From assembly GCA_035532035.1 (NCBI GenBank), contig DATKRS010000019.1:185726-249725 (forward strand): 64,000 nt of DNA, written 5' to 3'. The position numbers and the translations under genes are program-made. The stretch comes from Candidatus Dormiibacterota bacterium (GTDB lineage Bacteria; Vulcanimicrobiota; Vulcanimicrobiia; Vulcanimicrobiales; Vulcanimicrobiaceae). This document shows, piece by piece, positions 63,041 to 64,000 of the stretch (position 1 is its first letter; every line of letters starts with the position of its first letter). The notes beneath the pieces were generated by a model. That model was not told the DNA's origin. It did not search any database and saw nothing but the letters and a program-made list of their open reading frames with translations.

Positions 63041-64000
63041 TCAGCGCGAGCGCACGGATTCCTCCGCGGAAAGCAGACTCTCAAGCTGCCCGATACCGAG
63101 ACGATCTGCCAGCACCTGGTTCACGATGGCCCGAAGGCGGGCAGCGCGCAGGGCGTCCGTAGCGAGCCCGATCTGCGTGACCACATCGGCGATGGCGGCC
63201 AATTCGTCGGGGGCGAAGGCTTCGGCTTGCGCGCAGCGACGCAATAGAACGATGCCGAAGAGCTGCCCGCGCAACGCGCATGGAAACGCGCTGCCAGACC
63301 CGAGCGCAGAGCCGAGCCCTTCGGCGTCAACCGGAGCGGTGCGTTCGCGCAGTTCGACAGCGAGCGGGTCGTCGTCGGGGATGATTGTCCCCGCTGCGTC
63401 ACCACTTTCTATGCGCAGCCGGTCCGTGCTATCGCGCAAGGCGATAACTGTCGCATCGCAGCGCGTGCGTTCACGTAGTACGCTGCTTGCGCTCTCGATG
63501 AGCGTCCCTTCGTCGCAGAAGTGATAGATCGAGGCGCGAAACGATCGCAACGCAGAGAGAAGATGATAGCGATCGCGAAACAGCAGGTGCTGCACGCGAT
63601 GCTCGGTGGCTTGATGAAGCCGCTGCGCGAAGAAGGAGAGCCCGACGGCGGCGCTAGCCGAGACGGCGAGCTTCACATTTGGCACCGCCCCGCCGAGCGC
63701 ATCGAAGACCCGCTCGAGGGTGAATTCGATAAGACTGACACCTACGACGATCATACCGAGCAAGATCGTGAACGTCGTACCGCGAGCGATGTAATAGCGG
63801 ATGTCTACGATTCGCCGACTGAGGATCGCGTATGCGAGCAATGCCTGCGCGGCGATACCGACCACCACGCAACTGGTCGTGAACCAGTCCGGCGCCGCCA
63901 GTGCCCCGACCCTATGCGAGTTTCCCGCGTACGCGCTGTAGGCCTCAATCACTTTGACGACGCCGTACGCGCTGACGATGACGATCGCAACCGACATCGC
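63041..64000 (-). CDS. Membrane sensor with GAF domain (5' end outside window)
   Basis: At least 318 residues; the frame is open at the window edge, and the ATG at 63997 is probably internal. Hydrophobic segments (about 2-17, 41-60, 75-91 of the visible part) are followed by a membrane-linker helix (AQRLHQATEHRVQHLLFRDRYHLLSALRSF) and a GAF-like domain (TLIESASSVLRERTRCDATVIALRDS...FGIVLLRRCAQAEAFAPDELAAIADVVTQIG). No kinase or output domain follows; the protein ends shortly after the GAF. Confidence 0.75.
   Translation of the reverse strand, partial: AMSVAIVIVSAYGVVKVIEAYSAYAGNSHRVGALAAPDWFTTSCVVVGIAAQALLAYAILSRRIVDIRYYIARGTTFTILLGMIVVGVSLIEFTLERVFDALGGAVPNVKLAVSASAAVGLSFFAQRLHQATEHRVQHLLFRDRYHLLSALRSFRASIYHFCDEGTLIESASSVLRERTRCDATVIALRDSTDRLRIESGDAAGTIIPDDDPLAVELRERTAPVDAEGLGSALGSGSAFPCALRGQLFGIVLLRRCAQAEAFAPDELAAIADVVTQIGLATDALRAARLRAIVNQVLADRLGIGQLESLLSAEESVRSR

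Overview
The window is about 64 kb of GC-rich bacterial chromosome. TonB/ExbB/ExbD, periplasmic proteins and a lipoprotein point to a diderm cell wall. Gene order mixes blocks familiar from Firmicutes, Actinobacteria and Cyanobacteria (recN-nadK-tlyA-xseBA, nusB-accC, yabE-ksgA). The operator upstream of the DNA-repair pair matches the Bacillus/Actinobacteria LexA box. From memory this fits a deep-branching diderm such as Candidatus Eremiobacterota (WPS-2); that is an inference, not a search result. Many genes overlap by 4 bases (ATGA/GTGA), GTG and TTG starts are common, and several convergent pairs share stop-codon bases.

Layout. 1-423: end of pyruvate kinase. 619-13874 (mostly - strand): recN, nadK, tlyA, xseB, xseA, a class A PBP, nusB, accC, an accB-like gene without the biotinyl lysine, folK, folB, folP, folC, moaB, moaC. 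13903-15374 (+): a degenerate HD-GYP-like protein and a methyltransferase-like protein. 15371-20809 (-): small membrane protein, uppP, and a TonB system (TPR protein, exbB, two exbD, two tonB-like). 20834-23050: rluB and rho. 23132-24150: a two-gene DNA-repair unit under a LexA-type promoter. 24210-28280: glycosyltransferase, 3D-domain cell-wall protein, ksgA, CPBP protease. 28277-41707 (-): a 13-gene overlapping cluster running moeA, hisC, phosphodiesterase, thioesterase, smpB, tilS, hpt, ftsH, two M16-like proteins, a GT4 enzyme, a DUF2079 protein and a GT9 enzyme. 41706-42989: serS.

From 43 kb on the window is more accessory. It holds two tandem secreted paralogues, a large GH92-propeller fusion, a GT39 enzyme, a pirin, an Nramp-like transporter with a palindromic operator at its start codon, a secreted MsrA, a UBP zinc-finger protein and tRNA-Ser. 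Next to the tRNA lie an integrase remnant and a serine hydrolase gene frameshifted in a G7 run. Then come an EAL-domain remnant, an ECF41-type sigma factor with a divergent VOC gene and matching promoters, a PAS-GAF-GGDEF protein, a PAS-GGDEF-EAL protein with an open Cys/His-rich extension, small unknown genes, and a membrane sensor cut by the window end.

The most interesting signals are the biotin-less AccB homologue, the LexA-regulated RNase H-like/glycosylase pair, the divergent ECF41 promoters, the metal-regulator-like operator on the Nramp gene, the cysteine-paired TonB-type domains, and the frameshifted hydrolase/integrase junction.
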